Notes: generated by a model from the letters alone, not told the origin. A stretch of DNA of 37,956 nt from an uncultured Clostridia bacterium (GCA_944363395.1 CALVUC010000014.1:1-37956), one strand, 5' to 3'; counted from the stretch's first letter, positions 14,194-23,440 are shown. Numbers and translations: made by a program.

Positions 14194-15120
14194 TTATGCA
14201 AACTCCGTGATACTCAGGCTCGCGTAGATCTCGTCGTATTTTGCTTTGGTAAAGGAGATGGTATCGAACGTCGTGACCGTGGCGGTGCCTGCGGCGACGC
14301 CCGCGCGCAGGATATCGGGCAGGGACGCGCCCTCTTTGAGCATGGTCGCGGCGGCGGCGACCATCCCGTCGCCCGCGCCGACCGTCGAATTGACGGCGAC
14401 GTTGATGCTCTTGCAGTAATAGTTGTGCGTACCGTTGGTGATGATGGCGCCGTCCTTCCCGAGGGAGAGCAGCACGATCTTTGCGCCGCGGTCGAGCATT
14501 TCCCGGCAGCCGGCGAGCATATCGTCCTTGTCCTTGAACTCCCTGCCGAGCGTATCCTGCAGTTCTTCGATGTTGGGCTTTGCGAGGTCGACGCCCGCTT
14601 CGAGCGCGGCGAGCAGTTTGGCGCCCTCCGCATCGACGATGCGCAGCGACTTCGGATCGACCGCGCGGAAGATCTCGCGGTAGTAACTCGCCTCGACGCC
14701 GCGGGGAAGGCTCCCCGAGATGACGGTGACGTCCGAGCGGGAGGAGAAGTTGCGGATCATGTGCAGGAGCTCGCCGAGCTTTTCGGGGGCGACATAGCCG
14801 CCGACGTCGTTGACCTCCGTGAGCATGGATTTCTTGTCGATGAACTTATAGTTCTCGCGCACCCTGCCGCTGTTCCAGACAAATGCAAACGGAACGCCTT
14901 CCTTGTCGAGCGCGCGCTCGAACATATTGCCGTTTTCGTTGTACATAAACCCGGTCGCATACGCTTCGCCGCCCAGCCGCGAAACGCCGATGGCGACGTT
15001 GAGCGCTTTTCCCGCGAAAGAGAGCGTCTTGTTCTTTACAATGTTGACCTTGCCGATATTCAAGGAATCGAGTTCGATGGTGACATCGACGCAAGGACTC
15101 ATGCAAACTGTCAAAATCAT
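14194..15120 (-). CDS. PfkB-family hexose kinase (1-phosphofructokinase-like)
   Basis: A 308-residue ribokinase-fold kinase of the FruK/LacC/PfkB hexose kinase subgroup. It starts MILTVCMSPCVDVTIELD (the subgroup's T-x-N-P-x-D-like opening), has FAGKALNVAIGVSRLGG (sugar-binding GGKG-like block) and the C-terminal anion-hole/catalytic motif STVGAGDGMVAA. GREF and LSLGKDGA are also family-typical. The start at 15120 has AGGGGGG upstream. Fructose-1-phosphate, tagatose-6-phosphate or fructose-6-phosphate could be the substrate; no PTS or aldolase neighbour decides it. Next to pfkA but with a separate promoter. Confidence 0.85.
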   Translation of the reverse strand: MILTVCMSPCVDVTIELDSLNIGKVNIVKNKTLSFAGKALNVAIGVSRLGGEAYATGFMYNENGNMFERALDKEGVPFAFVWNSGRVRENYKFIDKKSMLTEVNDVGGYVAPEKLGELLHMIRNFSSRSDVTVISGSLPRGVEASYYREIFRAVDPKSLRIVDAEGAKLLAALEAGVDLAKPNIEELQDTLGREFKDKDDMLAGCREMLDRGAKIVLLSLGKDGAIITNGTHNYYCKSINVAVNSTVGAGDGMVAAAATMLKEGASLPDILRAGVAAGTATVTTFDTISFTKAKYDEIYASLSITEFA

Positions 15121-15187
15121 GGATCGGACCCCCCTGCTGTTCTTGCCGGTCTCACGCGGCATTTCGGTGCATATTATGCACAATGCT

Positions 15188-15216
15188 ATTATAATACGCT
15201 TCTTGCAAAATTTCAA
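15188..15216 (-). promoter_or_regulatory. Promoter of the PfkB-family kinase
   Basis: TTGAAA (15211-15216 on the complement) and TATAAT (15188-15193), 17-nt spacer. Confidence 0.8.
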
Positions 15217-15271
15217 GAGCCGACGGCAAAAAATTTGCGGAAATATGTTTTTGTTCTGTATAAAAATACAG

Positions 15272-16234
15272 TCACATGGAGATCATCTGCAGCGTCTCGT
15301 ACAGTTCATAGTTGAACTTCTTTTTCATGGAGACAGCCTCGATGATATCCATATCGATGATCTCGTTCTTGTGGATGCCGACGACGCGGTTGCCGATGCC
15401 GTCCTTTAAGAGGCGCACCGCCTTGTTTCCGAACTGCGCCGCAAGCATTCTGTCTGCCATCGAGGGCGAGCCGCCGCGCTGGACGTGTCCGATACAGGTG
15501 GAACGCACCGAATAGGTCGTCACCTCCTGCAGCTCCCGCGCGAATTTTTCGGCGCTCGTCACCCCTTCCGCAACGATGATGATGTTGGAGTGCTTGCCGT
15601 TTGCGCGCGAACGGTTGATGCGCATGACGATATCGTCGAGATTGTAGGAGATCTCCGGAACGACGATGATCTCCGCGCCCGAAGCGATGCCCGCGAACAG
15701 CGCGATGTCGCCGCAGTGACGCCCCATGACTTCGACGACGGAGATGCGCTCGTGCGAGTTCATCGTGTCGCGCAGCTTGTTGATGATCTCAAGGCAGGTA
15801 TTGACCGCCGTATCGAAGCCCAGCGTATAGTCGGTGTACTCGAGGTCGTTGTCGATGGTGCCGGGGATACCGATGGTCGGGATGCCGTAGTCCTCCGTGA
15901 GGCACTTCGCCCCGCGGAAGGAACCGTCGCCGCCGATGACGACCAAGCCCTCGATGCCGCGGCGCTCGAGCGTCGCGACCGCCTGCTTCTGCCCGTCCAC
16001 GGTGAGCATTTCAAGGCAGCGCGCCGTGCGCAGCTTGGTGCCGCCCCGCTGGACGATATCGGAGACGGAGCGCATTTCCATGGGCATCATCTTGTCCTCG
16101 ATGAGCCCCGCGTAGCCGCGCTCGATGCCGTATACCTCCATGCCGAAATAGATCGCCGTCCGCACGACCGCGCGGATGGCTGCGTTCATGCCGGGCGCGT
16201 CGCCGCCGCTCGTCAAAAGTCCGATCCTTTTCAT
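15272..16234 (-). CDS. pfkA: ATP-dependent 6-phosphofructokinase
   Basis: A 320-residue glycolytic PFK that phosphorylates fructose 6-phosphate. MKRIGLLTSGGDAPGMNAAIR is the N-terminal nucleotide motif, VVIGGDGSFRGA the GGDGS motif whose glycine marks ATP rather than PPi use, and IGIPGTIDNDLEYTDYTLGFDTA holds the catalytic TIDND. VVEVMGRHCGDIA and IGHVQRGGSPS complete the substrate site. GGAGG is 6 nt from the ATG. It follows dnaE, the usual clostridial dnaE-pfkA order; pyk is not adjacent, the PfkB-family kinase taking its place. Confidence 0.97.
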   Translation of the reverse strand: MKRIGLLTSGGDAPGMNAAIRAVVRTAIYFGMEVYGIERGYAGLIEDKMMPMEMRSVSDIVQRGGTKLRTARCLEMLTVDGQKQAVATLERRGIEGLVVIGGDGSFRGAKCLTEDYGIPTIGIPGTIDNDLEYTDYTLGFDTAVNTCLEIINKLRDTMNSHERISVVEVMGRHCGDIALFAGIASGAEIIVVPEISYNLDDIVMRINRSRANGKHSNIIIVAEGVTSAEKFARELQEVTTYSVRSTCIGHVQRGGSPSMADRMLAAQFGNKAVRLLKDGIGNRVVGIHKNEIIDMDIIEAVSMKKKFNYELYETLQMISM

Positions 16235-16273
16235 CGGTTTCCTCCATAAGTCCTTGATTTACGCACGCCAACT

Positions 16274-16301
16274 ATTATAGCAAATAATTTGCAAAATGCA
16301 A
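16274..16301 (-). promoter_or_regulatory. Promoter of pfkA
   Basis: TTGCAT (16296-16301 on the complement) and TATAAT (16274-16279) with TGC before the -10, 16-nt spacer. It sits just after dnaE, so pfkA can be expressed separately. Confidence 0.75.
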
Positions 16302-16331
16302 ACCCCTTTTGAAAGGTTTCACAAAACTTTT

Positions 16332-19300
16332 TCAGCCGACCAGCTTGATGCACGCCTCGGGCAGGAAGGTGCGCAGTTCTGCGATGAGCGCGCGCGAAAG
16401 ATGCACGGAATATTCGTACCGCTTGTCGGCGTGCAGGATCTTGGTGCGCACGTCCCCGTCGTAGGAGAGCACGGTCTCGATCATTTCGGAAAAGTCCTCT
16501 TCGGAGAGCTTTCTCGCGTCCAGCCACAGCACCTGTTCGCGGACCGCGGGCGCCTCCGCCTGCTTTTCCTCGGGCGGGACGAACTCGGTGAGCGTCTCCA
16601 GAATGATGCAGGGAAGTTTTTCGGACGGGATGTCGATCCTTCCCGAGAGACGCACCACGTTGTCGTGCCGTATGTACGGTCTGATCTTTTCGTAGATGCG
16701 CGGGAAGGCGATGCACTCCACGCTGCCGTAGAGGTCCTCGATCGTGATGAACGCCATGATGGTGCCGCTCTTGGTGTTGATCTTGCGCACCGCCGAGACG
16801 ATGCCCCCCATCGTCACTTTGTCGTCCGTCTTGATCTGGTGGTACGTCCTGTCCCCCGTCTCCTCGTCCTCCTCAAAGTCGGCGAGCATCCCCGTGTGGA
16901 AGGTGCAGTCGGTGAAGTGCGCCGCGTACGCGCCGAACGGATGACCGCTGACATAGACGCCGAGGACAGACTTTTCGCGCGAGAGTTTCTCCGCCGTATC
17001 CCATTCGGGAATGGCGGGATAGTTCGCCTTGGGCGCTTCCTCGCGGATGATATCGCCGAAGAGGGACATCTGCGCGCTCGATTTTTGTTTGTCGATCGCC
17101 GCGAGACGGCGCATGAGGTCCTCGTAGACCGCCTCGTACTGCGAGCGGTGCTTGCCCATCGAATCGAACGCGCCGCCGAAGATGAGGCTCTCCACCATCT
17201 TTTTGTTGACGAAACGGATGCAGCGCATCAAAAAGTCGGGAAAATCTTGGAACGCTCCGTTCTGTTCGCGTTCCTCGATGACCTTTTCCATCGCGCCGAT
17301 GCCGACGCCGCGCAGCGCACAGAGCCCGAAGCGCAGCCCGTCGCCCTGCACCGAGAAGTACGCCCGCGATCTGTTGACGTCGGGCGGATAGACGGCGATG
17401 TTCTTTTCCTTCATGTAGACGACGTACTTGGCGATCTCGTCGATCTTGTCGATGCGGTTGTTGAGAACGCCCGCCAGAAATTCCTTGGGATAGTACTTTT
17501 TGAGGAATGCCGTCTGATAGGTGACGACCGCGTAGGCGGCGGCGTGCGATTTGTTGAAGGCGTAGGAAGCAAAGCTTTCCATCTTGGCGAAGAGTTCGGC
17601 GCTCACTTCGGGCGGGATGCCTTTGGCGATACAGCCCGTGATGTTGCCGCCCTGATCGATATCGCCGTAGATGAACTTGTCCTTTTGCGCCATCAGTTCG
17701 GAGCGGTGCTTTTTCGCCATGGCGCGCCGCACGAGGTCCGCCTGTCCCAGCGAGTATCCCGCAAGGTTCTGGAAGATCTGCATGACCTGCTCCTGATAGA
17801 TGATGACGCCGTACGTCTTTTCGAGGATGGGCTTCAGAAGCGGCGTGAGATAGGTGATGTGCGCGGGATCGGCGCGGTTTTTGAGATATTCGGGAATGAA
17901 ATCCATCGGTCCCGGGCGGTAGAGCGAGATGCCCGCGATGAGATCTTCGAGACAGGTGGGCTGGAGCTGTTTCATGAAGCGCTTCATGCCGCCTTGTTCA
18001 AGCTGGAACACGGCGTCCGTGTCCCCTTCCGAGATGAGCTGATAGGCGCCGGGGTCGCTGCATTCCTGTCCGAATACGATGTCCTCCCCTGTGTCCTCCT
18101 TGATGTAGTCGAGCGTCTTTTTGATATCGGTGAGGGTGGTGAGCGCCAGAAAGTCCATCTTGAGCATTCCGATGGACTCCACCTCTTTCATGTCGAACTG
18201 CGTCGTGATGTCCTCGCCGTTTCTCGAGAGCGGGACGTTGTCCGCGATCTTTTTGCGGCAGATGACGACGCCCGCCGCGTGCATGGAGGTGTTGCGCGGC
18301 ATCCCCTCGAGTTTTAAGCCCATATCGATGACGCGCTTGAGCTGATCGTCCGATTGATAGATCTCGATGAATTCGGAGTTGCGCTTGCCCTCCTGATCGG
18401 CGAGCTTTTTGAGCGCCTCCTCGTGTTTGTCGGGATCGTTTTCCGTTTCGGCAACCTTCTTGCGGCAATTTTCGATGTTGAGCCCCAACAGCTCGCGGAT
18501 GGTCGATTTCCCGTCCATGAGCTTGGTGACGCGGTCGGTATCCGAATAGGGAACGCTCATGACGCGCCCGACGTCCTTGATGACCGCGCGCGAAGCGAGC
18601 GTACCGAAGGTGACGATCTGCGCGACGTTTTCGGGATGGTACCGCCTGCGCACATATTCGATGGTCTCTCCCCTTCTCGCCGTGCAGAAGTCCACGTCGA
18701 AATCGGGCATGGAGACGCGGTCGGGGTTGAGGAAGCGCTCGAAGAGCAGATCGTAGCGGAGCGGGTCGACGTTGGTGATGCCGATGGCATATGCGACGAT
18801 GCTCCCCACGCCCGAACCGCGGCCGGGTCCTACGGGAATGCCGTGCAGCCGCGACCAGTTGATGTAGTCCCAGACGATGAGGAAGTAGTCCGCAAAGCCC
18901 ATCTTGATGATGATGCCCAACTCGTATTCGGCGCGCTGCATGATCTCGTCGGTGACGGGCTGATAGCGCTTGGGAAGCCCCTCCATCGTCAGCCTGCGTA
19001 AAAACTCGGGCGACGGCGTGCCGTCGTCCGCTGTGTAGAGCGGGATGAGCGACTTGTCGTAGACGGGCTGACCGTTGTCTTTCAGGTTGAAGGGCGTATC
19101 GGTATCGGAGACTTTGTCCGCGATCGCCCTCGTATTGGCGATGGCATCCGGGACGGTGGGAAAGAGCGCCGCCATCTCGTCGCCCGACTTCATGTAGAAC
19201 TCGTGCGTCTGCATCTTCATGCGCGAGGAATCGTCCAGCGTGCGTTTGGTCTGGATGCACATGAGGACGTCCTGCATTTCCCAATCCTCTTTGTTGAGGT

Positions 19301-19910
19301 AATGCACGTCGTTGGTCGCGACGAGCCCGATGTCCGTCTCGCGTGCGAGGTGGATGAGAAGGGGCAGGATGGTCTTTTGTTCGGGGATGCCGTGATCCTG
19401 GATCTCGATATAGAAGTCCTCGCCGAACGCCGCCTTCATTTCCAGAGCGAACGCCTTGGCTTTATCGTATTCCCCCGCCAGAAGAAGGCGCGGGATACGC
19501 CCCGCGAGACAGGCGGAGAGGCAGATGACCCCGTCGGTGTGTTCCTTTAATACGGTATAGTCGATGCGCGGACGGTAGTAGTACCCGTCCACAAAGGCGA
19601 GGGAGTCGAGCTGGACCAGATTGACGTAACCCGCCTTGTTTTTGGCAAGCAGGATGAGGTGGTCCGCCTTCTGATCGATGTGCTCGCGGTAGTTGTCCAC
19701 GACGTAAAACTCACACCCGACGATGGCTTTGATCTTGTTCTTTTTGCACTTCTCGGCAAATTTCAGCGAGGCGTACATATTACCGTGATCGGTCACGGCA
19801 ACGGCGTCGATGTGGTTGTCCACGCAGTGACGGATGAGGTCGTCCACCTTGACCGCGCCGTCGAGGAGGCTGTATTCTGTGTGAAGGTGCAGGTGTACGA
19901 AATCGGTCAT
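16332..19910 (-). CDS. dnaE: DNA polymerase III subunit alpha (DnaE)
   Basis: A 1192-residue replicative polymerase subunit. The N-terminal PHP domain (1 to about 270) opens MTDFVHLHLHTEYSLLDG and keeps metal ligands (HLHT, VTDHGNM). The polymerase core carries GPGRGSGVGS and the catalytic PDFDVDF near residue 400. The fingers/beta-binding region follows, and the C-terminal OB fold is visible in VTMGGIVSAVRKINTKSGTIMAF. The start at 19910 overlaps the whiA stop (ATGA); the much longer open frame upstream is a shadow of whiA. The PHP metal residues look intact, so PHP-mediated proofreading is possible. Confidence 0.97.
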   Translation of the reverse strand: MTDFVHLHLHTEYSLLDGAVKVDDLIRHCVDNHIDAVAVTDHGNMYASLKFAEKCKKNKIKAIVGCEFYVVDNYREHIDQKADHLILLAKNKAGYVNLVQLDSLAFVDGYYYRPRIDYTVLKEHTDGVICLSACLAGRIPRLLLAGEYDKAKAFALEMKAAFGEDFYIEIQDHGIPEQKTILPLLIHLARETDIGLVATNDVHYLNKEDWEMQDVLMCIQTKRTLDDSSRMKMQTHEFYMKSGDEMAALFPTVPDAIANTRAIADKVSDTDTPFNLKDNGQPVYDKSLIPLYTADDGTPSPEFLRRLTMEGLPKRYQPVTDEIMQRAEYELGIIIKMGFADYFLIVWDYINWSRLHGIPVGPGRGSGVGSIVAYAIGITNVDPLRYDLLFERFLNPDRVSMPDFDVDFCTARRGETIEYVRRRYHPENVAQIVTFGTLASRAVIKDVGRVMSVPYSDTDRVTKLMDGKSTIRELLGLNIENCRKKVAETENDPDKHEEALKKLADQEGKRNSEFIEIYQSDDQLKRVIDMGLKLEGMPRNTSMHAAGVVICRKKIADNVPLSRNGEDITTQFDMKEVESIGMLKMDFLALTTLTDIKKTLDYIKEDTGEDIVFGQECSDPGAYQLISEGDTDAVFQLEQGGMKRFMKQLQPTCLEDLIAGISLYRPGPMDFIPEYLKNRADPAHITYLTPLLKPILEKTYGVIIYQEQVMQIFQNLAGYSLGQADLVRRAMAKKHRSELMAQKDKFIYGDIDQGGNITGCIAKGIPPEVSAELFAKMESFASYAFNKSHAAAYAVVTYQTAFLKKYYPKEFLAGVLNNRIDKIDEIAKYVVYMKEKNIAVYPPDVNRSRAYFSVQGDGLRFGLCALRGVGIGAMEKVIEEREQNGAFQDFPDFLMRCIRFVNKKMVESLIFGGAFDSMGKHRSQYEAVYEDLMRRLAAIDKQKSSAQMSLFGDIIREEAPKANYPAIPEWDTAEKLSREKSVLGVYVSGHPFGAYAAHFTDCTFHTGMLADFEEDEETGDRTYHQIKTDDKVTMGGIVSAVRKINTKSGTIMAFITIEDLYGSVECIAFPRIYEKIRPYIRHDNVVRLSGRIDIPSEKLPCIILETLTEFVPPEEKQAEAPAVREQVLWLDARKLSEEDFSEMIETVLSYDGDVRTKILHADKRYEYSVHLSRALIAELRTFLPEACIKLVG

Positions 19911-20800
19911 GGCTGTTCTCCGGAAATTTGCATGAGGCGGCGGATGCGGTGATTGAGCCCGCCTTTGCTCACGCCGAGCGTGCGCGCAAGTTCGGCAAGC
20001 GAAAGCGTGGGATGTTCGAGCCGCGCGATCGCCGTCTCCCTGAGGGGCGCGGGCAGCTGCTGCAGGCTGCCGTTTTCCGCAAGTTTTTTGAGAGCGACGG
20101 TCTGCGCGGCAGAGGCGATGGCAGCCTTGTCCGCGTTGCCCGCCATGCAGTTCTGAATGCGGTTCTCGTTGTTCGTACGCGCGCGGGCGGCGGAGACGGC
20201 GGTGAGTTTTTTGAGCGCGCCGTCGGCGCCGAGAACGGACAAAACATCGGAGATCGCCTCGCTGCTCTTGACGTAGGCAACGAAGGTGTCGCCGCGCGGG
20301 ACGAGTTTGCAGAAGAGCTCGAACTGCGATAAAAGCGCGCAGAACTCCTCGCAGCGCAGGCGCGTAAAAAAGACGCATTCGAGATGGTAGCCCGTCGATG
20401 CGCCGTCGCGCGGAAGCGTGCAGCTTCCCCCGCCCAGGAAGGCGGCGCGCAGATAACAGAGCGCCGCGTCCTCGTCCTCGTCCTCCGCGAGGCGGCTGCG
20501 CAGGTCTGCGGTCTCCGAAAGGATGCGCCGCGCGCTCTCCCCGCCGCAGTAGAAGGTGAGCTTGTCCCGCTTGCGCTTGGGATCGCGCACCGCTTCACGG
20601 ATCTCCGGCTGCGCGCCGAGGCTTTCCGCAAGGCGCTGGAAATATTCCGCAACGCGCTCGTTCTCGCTGACGACTTCAAAGCCCTCTCCCGCGAGCGTTC
20701 CGCACGTCGACAAGAGCGCCGCCATTGCTGCAACGGCGCCCGTATGCGTCACGGGGATATGGGCGAGAAGATCGCGCTTGATTTCGTTCGTGAAATTCAT
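19907..20800 (-). CDS. whiA: DNA-binding protein WhiA
   Basis: A 297-residue WhiA homolog. The N-terminal part (MNFTNEIKRDLLAHIP, then CYLRAAFLGGGSCT) is the LAGLIDADG-derived domain and the C-terminal part ends in a HTH with LSLAELARTLGVSKGGLNHRIRRL. NENRIQNCMAGNADKA is strongly conserved in the family. WhiA controls sporulation septation in Streptomyces and affects division and nucleoid segregation in Bacillus. The gene lies between PHP and dnaE; its stop overlaps the dnaE start. rapZ and yvcK, which often sit directly upstream of whiA, are absent here. Confidence 0.96.
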   Translation of the reverse strand: MNFTNEIKRDLLAHIPVTHTGAVAAMAALLSTCGTLAGEGFEVVSENERVAEYFQRLAESLGAQPEIREAVRDPKRKRDKLTFYCGGESARRILSETADLRSRLAEDEDEDAALCYLRAAFLGGGSCTLPRDGASTGYHLECVFFTRLRCEEFCALLSQFELFCKLVPRGDTFVAYVKSSEAISDVLSVLGADGALKKLTAVSAARARTNNENRIQNCMAGNADKAAIASAAQTVALKKLAENGSLQQLPAPLRETAIARLEHPTLSLAELARTLGVSKGGLNHRIRRLMQISGEQP

Positions 20801-20804
20801 TTTC

Positions 20805-21578
20805 TCAGAGATTGCGCCGTCTCCACTCCGCAAGGCGGAAGGAAGGCAGCCTGCCGTCGATGTTGTCGATCCTGTCTTCGGGGATGCCGACGCGCCGCAC
20901 CTGCTCCATGGCAAGGGAGAGATCGCCGATGCGCTCCGCGGCGTGCGCGTCCGAGTCGATGACGAACCGCACGCCCGTGTCCGCCACGCGGGAGAGTTCT
21001 TCGTCGCTAAGATGCTGTTTTTTGGAGCTGATCTCAAGATAAGTCCCGTGATCGCGGCAGCATTTGGCGACCTCGACGGGGTCGGCAAAACAGCAGTAGT
21101 TGAGGTGGGCGACAATGTCGACGGGGTTGCGTTCGATCGCCGCGATATATGCCTTCGTCGTGAAGCGGACGAGGGAACGCGAAGGTTTGACGTGCAGCTG
21201 CGTGCGCAGCCAGCTTCCCAGCCCCAGTTTGCTGTCGGTGAGTTTTTCGTACCGCACAAGGACGTGGATACCGATGACGTACAGCTCGAACGCCGCAAGA
21301 TCGCGCGGTGTGAAGTCGCACAGCCCCGAGATGCCGCGGACGTTGTTTTCCAGCCCCAGAAGGGCGCGCACGCCCGTTTTTTTCTCAGCGTCGCGCAGTT
21401 CGCTCACATAGCGCGGAAGTTCCTTGCGCTTGAGCCCGCGGAAGAGATGGGAAAAGCCGTGCTCGGTACAGCCGATCTCCCGCAGCCCCGCCTGCTTTGC
21501 GCTGAGGAAATTTTCGTAGAACGTGTTCTTTCCGTCCGAATAGACCGTATGGGTATGATAATCTGCGGTAAGTTTCAT
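20805..21578 (-). CDS. PHP-domain phosphatase (histidinol-phosphatase-like)
   Basis: A 257-residue PHP-family metallophosphoesterase. Metal-binding motifs run in order: ADYHTHTVYSDG, IGCTEHG, LLGLENNVRG (Glu), VIGIHV (His), DIVAHLNYC (His) and VIDSDAHAAERIG (Asp and His). This is the YcdX/HisK-like pattern for a trinuclear metal site. The substrate is unknown. It occupies the slot between murB and whiA where Clostridia commonly have a PHP gene. The start at 21578 gives MKLTADYHTHT directly; the ribosome binding site is weak (GAAGAAT), suggesting coupling to murB 17 nt upstream. Confidence 0.9.
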   Translation of the reverse strand: MKLTADYHTHTVYSDGKNTFYENFLSAKQAGLREIGCTEHGFSHLFRGLKRKELPRYVSELRDAEKKTGVRALLGLENNVRGISGLCDFTPRDLAAFELYVIGIHVLVRYEKLTDSKLGLGSWLRTQLHVKPSRSLVRFTTKAYIAAIERNPVDIVAHLNYCCFADPVEVAKCCRDHGTYLEISSKKQHLSDEELSRVADTGVRFVIDSDAHAAERIGDLSLAMEQVRRVGIPEDRIDNIDGRLPSFRLAEWRRRNL

Positions 21579-21595
21579 GATTCTTCGGTAATGAT

Positions 21596-22480
21596 TTATG
21601 GAATGCGGCGGATCTCCTCGCGCAGGAGGATGCCCGTCTTTTTTTGTACGATCGTCCGGATCAGTTCGATGAGCGCCGCAACGTCTGCGGCGCGTCCGTT
21701 TTCGCTCAGGATAAAATTCGCATGGCGGTCGGAGACGACGGCGCCGCCCGCGCGCGCCCCTTTGAGCCCGCACGCTTCGATGAGCGCGCCCGCGGAGACG
21801 CCCGCCGGATTGACGAAGGTACAGCCCATGCTTCTTCCTTTGGGGAGCCGCGCGCGCAGCGAGCGGTAATAGCAGCTCTCGCGCGCGATATCTTCGCTCC
21901 TTGCGCGCCGTCCGCGCAGCAATACGGCAAGGACGGCGACCTTTTCTTCCGAAAAAAGGCTGCTTTTTTCGCGGAAGCGGCACGCCTCGCCGCGCAGGAA
22001 CCCGATCTTCCCCTTTTCCGCACACAGAACGGCTTGCACGACGTCGGAAAAGTGCAGATCGCGCACGCCCGCGTTCATCGCCGTCCCGCCGCCCACCGTC
22101 ATCGGGATGCCCGAAAAGGGAGAAAGCCCGCCCACGCCCGCCTTCTGCGCGGCGGCAAGCAGCCTTCCGCCCGTGACGCCCGCGCCCGCAAGGATGCGCT
22201 CGTCCGCAATGCGCAGCTGCCCGAGGCGGGAAAACCGCACGACGACGCCTTCAAACCGCCCGTCGGAGGGCAGCACGTTGGCGCCCGCTCCCAACAGACA
22301 GTACGGGATGCGCCCGCGCTCCAAAAAGGCAAGCAGGCGCGCCGCTTCTATGTATGAGGACGGGCTTGCGGCTGCCTCTGCGCTCCCCCCGCAGCCGATG
22401 GCGGTATGGCGGGAAAATGAGAAGTCCTTTTCCAGCAGCAGCCGCGGGAAGGCGGCTTGCAGACGGGGTATGAGGCGCAC
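21596..22480 (-). CDS. murB: UDP-N-acetylenolpyruvoylglucosamine reductase (divergent)
   Basis: A 294-residue FAD enzyme that reduces enolpyruvyl-UDP-GlcNAc to UDP-MurNAc. Recognisable blocks are FSRHTAIGCGG, LGAGANVLPSDGRFEGVVV, GLSPFSGIPMTVGGGTAMNAGV, CYYRSLRARLP and ANFILSENGRA, with a Glu in LLREEIRRIP. The proton-donor motif, usually GSxFxNP, reads GCTFVNP, so cysteine stands where serine is usual. The start is GTG with GGGAGG 10 nt upstream. The family HTTFRIGG motif is eroded (HTAIGCGG). First gene of murB-PHP-whiA-dnaE. Confidence 0.9.
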   Translation of the reverse strand: MRLIPRLQAAFPRLLLEKDFSFSRHTAIGCGGSAEAAASPSSYIEAARLLAFLERGRIPYCLLGAGANVLPSDGRFEGVVVRFSRLGQLRIADERILAGAGVTGGRLLAAAQKAGVGGLSPFSGIPMTVGGGTAMNAGVRDLHFSDVVQAVLCAEKGKIGFLRGEACRFREKSSLFSEEKVAVLAVLLRGRRARSEDIARESCYYRSLRARLPKGRSMGCTFVNPAGVSAGALIEACGLKGARAGGAVVSDRHANFILSENGRAADVAALIELIRTIVQKKTGILLREEIRRIP

Positions 22481-22497
22481 GTTTTTTCTACCTCCCT

Positions 22498-22526
22498 ATT
22501 CTATCATAAATGCAAGGTAATTACAA
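22498..22526 (-). promoter_or_regulatory. Promoter of murB-PHP-whiA-dnaE
   Basis: TTGTAA (22521-22526 on the complement) and TAGAAT (22498-22503), 17-nt spacer, with TG one base before the -10. Confidence 0.7.
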
Positions 22527-22549
22527 ATGTTTTCCGAACATTTTTTCTA

Positions 22550-23440
22550 CTATTTTGCCCCGCTGCGGACGGCGGGAAAGAGAGCGTCAAGTTCGCGTTC
22601 GGCATTCCCCGCGCACAGCTTTTGCACGTTGCGCCGCAGTTCCTCCCCGGAACAAAGGGGCGGCGCCGTCCTCCCCTGTGCGCTCTTCGCAGGATACATC
22701 CCGATGGTGTACAGTTCTGCCTGCACTTCTTCGGACAGCAGCGTTCCGACAAAACCGCTGCAAGCGGAATGCTCCGTCTGCAGCACGGCGACGTACTGCA
22801 TGAGGTCGCAATACGCGGGGAGCAGACGGGAATAGACCGTCACCCCGCGGCTTTGGAAGCGGCACACGTCGCGCTGCGTCCCCAAAAGATAGTCGTATTC
22901 TCCCGAAAGAAGACCGAGATATGCGGAGAGCGACTGTACTTTTTCCCCTTCGATCCCCGCAAAATAGGCGCTTGCCTCCGGAAAGTTCGCCCCGCCTGCG
23001 GAGAGTGCGACGCTGCCGTCGGGCGCGCCCCGTTCGGGCAGATCGTCCGTAAGCGAAAAGAGATAGTATGCTCCGCAGCACCACGGGACGGGCTCCGTCC
23101 CTTTTGTATCCGCAAGGAGGGAGAACACATCCCCCATCCCGATGCCGAAGGAGAGGATATCGGGCGTTTCGCCGCGCGCAAACGCCTCGAACACCCCTTC
23201 CTCCGTATAGGACGTCACATTGTACAGAATGCCATGTTGTTTTTGTTCCGCAAGCGCGGCGGCGCGCCGCAGGAACGCCGTGCGCGACCCCTTCCCGCCT
23301 TCAAAAGTGTCCACGTTCCAGATGCGCACGACGGTCTCCCTTGCCGCTTCCTCCCTCTGCTCAACAGGAAAAAACAGCGCGGCGGGAACAAGCGCGGCAA
23401 GAAGGAGCCATGCGGCAATGGTAAGAGGACGCGGTCTCAT
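22550..23440 (-). CDS. Secreted or membrane-anchored solute-binding-protein-like protein
   Basis: A 296-residue protein with an N-terminal signal or anchor (residues 5-25, LTIAAWLLLAALVPAALFF, after two Arg). There is no lipobox cysteine at the expected place. The mature part starts RIWNVDTFEGGKGSRTAFL and has FEAFARGETPDILSFGIG, a pattern typical of extracellular sugar-binding proteins of ABC transporters. At about 270 mature residues it is shorter than those, and no permease is next to it. Cysteines are more frequent than usual for such proteins (CC pair near residue 120). The stop is TAG. AGGA lies 7 nt before the ATG. Function beyond ligand binding is not predictable. Confidence 0.65.
   Translation of the reverse strand: MRPRPLTIAAWLLLAALVPAALFFPVEQREEAARETVVRIWNVDTFEGGKGSRTAFLRRAAALAEQKQHGILYNVTSYTEEGVFEAFARGETPDILSFGIGMGDVFSLLADTKGTEPVPWCCGAYYLFSLTDDLPERGAPDGSVALSAGGANFPEASAYFAGIEGEKVQSLSAYLGLLSGEYDYLLGTQRDVCRFQSRGVTVYSRLLPAYCDLMQYVAVLQTEHSACSGFVGTLLSEEVQAELYTIGMYPAKSAQGRTAPPLCSGEELRRNVQKLCAGNAERELDALFPAVRSGAK

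Noticed and set aside
19911-20378. N-terminal extension of dnaE
   Set aside because: The extra residues are a shadow of whiA; the PHP domain starts cleanly at the ATG at 19910, which overlaps the whiA stop.
22507-22549. Hairpin AAATGTT/AACATTT between murB and the solute-binding-like gene
   Set aside because: On minus, where the upstream gene ends, no T-run follows; on plus, a T-run follows but there is no gene to terminate.
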